The translations under genes and the position numbers were made by a program. This document shows positions 62,794 through 64,000 of a stretch of DNA of 64,000 nucleotides, in pieces. A model generated the notes under the pieces. It saw nothing but the letters and a program-made list of their open reading frames with translations, made no database searches and was not told the DNA's origin. The stretch comes from DSVZ01 sp037439785 (GTDB taxonomy: Bacteria; Verrucomicrobiota; Verrucomicrobiia; Limisphaerales; J093). The stretch covers positions 1 to 64,000 of the forward strand of contig JBBIVJ010000002.1 in NCBI GenBank assembly GCA_037439785.1. Direction: 5' to 3'. The first letter of the stretch is position 1, and the number at the start of each line of letters is the position of its first letter.

Positions 62794-63329
62794 CGCCCCC
62801 CTCCCTGCCGACCCCTGACGCACTGGCCCGGGCCATCCGCAACATCCCCGACTTCCCCCAGCCGGGCATCCAGTTCAAGGACATCACCCCCCTGCTGGCC
62901 GACGCCCGCCTCTTTGCCGGGGCCATCGAGCACATGACCGCCCGCTGCACCCCCGGTCAGGTGGACGCCGTGGTCGGTATTGACGCCCGCGGCTTCATCT
63001 TCGCCGCCGCCGCCGCCCTCAAACTGCGCGCCGGCTTTGTGCCCGTGCGCAAAAAGGACAAGCTCCCCTGGCAGACCTTCGAGGAACGCTACGACCTGGA
63101 GTACGGCACGAACAGCGTGGCCATCCACGCCGACGCCCTCCGCCCGGGCAACCGCGTGCTGCTGGTGGACGACCTGCTGGCCACCGGCGGCACCGCCCGC
63201 GCCGCGGTCAACCTGGTGCGGCGCCTGGGCGCGGAAATCCTCGAGGTGAGTTTCCTGATCGAACTGGCCTTCCTCCGCGGCCGCGACAAGCTGCCCGGCC
63301 TGCCGGTCCATTCGGTCATCGTCTTTTAA
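62790..63329 (+). CDS. apt: Adenine phosphoribosyltransferase
   Basis: 179 residues. It salvages adenine to AMP with PRPP. 'IRNIPDFPQPGIQFKDITPL', 'VVGIDARGFIFAAAAALKLR', 'FVPVRKKDKLPW' and the PRPP motif 'VLLVDDLLATGGTA' are all present. ATG overlaps the sigma-factor stop, so the two are translationally coupled. Confidence 0.96.
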   Translation: MTPPSLPTPDALARAIRNIPDFPQPGIQFKDITPLLADARLFAGAIEHMTARCTPGQVDAVVGIDARGFIFAAAAALKLRAGFVPVRKKDKLPWQTFEERYDLEYGTNSVAIHADALRPGNRVLLVDDLLATGGTARAAVNLVRRLGAEILEVSFLIELAFLRGRDKLPGLPVHSVIVF

Positions 63330-63375
63330 CTGCGCGCCGGCCTTCGGCGGCGGGCCGGGGGCGGAGAGGGCGGCT

Positions 63376-64000
63376 TTATTCCGTCAGCGGCTGTTCGCCC
63401 GGCACCCCGCCGGGGCGGGCGCTGCGCGCCCAGCGGATTTCCGGCACCAGCAACAGGCTCGCCAGTGCGATCAGCCCCGCGCAGATCAGGCCGAGGGTGC
63501 CCAGGGCCAGCGACTGCGCGGCATAAAAGGCCGCCACCGGCGCCAGCACGCCCCGCACCCCGGTGAAGAAGGTGTGCACGGACATGTAATCGGCCACCCG
63601 CTCGGGCGGGGCCAGCTTGGTCACCCACAGCCCCCAGGCCACGTCGCCCCCGGCATTGGCGATGCCAAAGATCACCGCCCCCGCCAGCAGTCCGGTGCGC
63701 GAGTCGCTCAGGAAAAACGTCAGGATGCCCAGGGCAAAGCCCGCATTGAGCGCCACCCGCAGCGCGAAAAAGTTCATCCGGTCAAAGAGCCAGCCCCAGA
63801 CCGGGCTCATGAGCAGCCGGGCCACGTTGGGCACCACCCCCACGATGAAGGCGATCTGGCGCGCGTCCAGCGCCAGACCGTACCGGGGGTTGCCCAGGTA
63901 CTCGACCCGCAGCGGCAGCATCATCAGGTTGCCAAAGCCCATCAGCATCCAGGCGATGAGCGTCTGCCGGAACAGCCGGTCCTCCCGGGCGTAACGCATC
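63376..64000 (-). CDS. MFS transporter, C-terminal half (5' end outside window)
   Basis: About 208 residues visible, read from the window edge. Roughly six membrane helices and a cytoplasmic-loop arginine motif 'SPVWGWLFDRMNFFALRVAL' typical of major facilitator proteins. 'LRVEYLGNPRYGLALDARQI' begins the second half of the fold, so the first six helices lie outside. An internal ATG at 63999 is not the true start. Substrate unknown. Convergent with apt, 46 bases apart. Confidence 0.8.
   Translation of the reverse strand, partial: MRYAREDRLFRQTLIAWMLMGFGNLMMLPLRVEYLGNPRYGLALDARQIAFIVGVVPNVARLLMSPVWGWLFDRMNFFALRVALNAGFALGILTFFLSDSRTGLLAGAVIFGIANAGGDVAWGLWVTKLAPPERVADYMSVHTFFTGVRGVLAPVAAFYAAQSLALGTLGLICAGLIALASLLLVPEIRWARSARPGGVPGEQPLTE

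Overview
The window is GC-rich, gene-dense bacterial DNA. Several features point to a member of the Verrucomicrobiota, possibly near the Pedosphaera/Limisphaera group: a plant-like 6-phosphofructokinase, a long-form IspG, a PEP-CTERM protein, giant CotH/lamin-tail proteins, secreted hydrolases with a 'FYRAR'-type C-terminal tail, a degraded prepilin-like gene, and intergenic hairpin and heptamer repeats. This placement is inference from gene content. There is no rRNA gene in the window and I recognised no tRNA.

Layout. 0-2 kb: end of a biotin operon (bioF partial, bioA). 2-12 kb: housekeeping genes on the + strand: 6-phosphofructokinase, a Ski2-like helicase with a CxxCx5C cysteine motif, a thioredoxin-fold [2Fe-2S] ferredoxin, uvrC, tsaC/Sua5, xseB and dxs (the last two overlap). 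12-20 kb: a large secreted lectin-like protein broken by a one-base frameshift in a C7 run, a secreted beta-propeller protein, and an SDR/PfkB-kinase pair. 20-26 kb: a hairpin-repeat array, then a tightly coupled molybdenum-cofactor cluster (small Cys-rich protein, MOT1-type molybdate transporter, moaD, a moaE-moeA fusion, moaC, mogA, moaA). 26-31 kb: rseP-ispG and an unknown membrane protein. 31-33.5 kb: a secreted GH5-like hydrolase.

33.5-40 kb is the main accessory region. A minus-strand set of six genes (unknown secreted/membrane protein, small 8-Cys secreted protein, MauE/DoxX-like protein, GT39-like glycosyltransferase, prepilin-like protein, GtrA-like protein) lies between two ~147-bp near-identical direct repeats. 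One repeat is the 3' end of the hydrolase gene and the other an orphan copy of that end. Three of the six genes carry small frameshifts, so the module is either decaying or poorly sequenced. A 6 x 9-bp tandem repeat sits in the likely leader of its first gene.

40-44 kb: a complete potABCD spermidine/putrescine ABC transporter with stop/start overlaps. 44-49.6 kb, minus strand: a MacB/LolD-type ATPase and a MacA/HlyD-type adaptor with no permease beside them, two overlapping Gfo/Idh/MocA oxidoreductases, and a CPBP protease. 49.7-61.5 kb, minus strand: a spermidine-synthase-like membrane fusion, a PEP-CTERM protein, a 1781-residue CotH/lamin-tail protein and a GH38/DUF5054-like putative glycosidase. 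61.6-64 kb: an RpoD-family sigma factor overlapping apt, and the C-terminal half of an MFS transporter running off the window.

The most notable items are the moaE-moeA fusion, the repeat-bounded accessory module with its leader repeat, the Cys-motif helicase next to a ferredoxin and uvrC, and the family of intergenic hairpin repeats.
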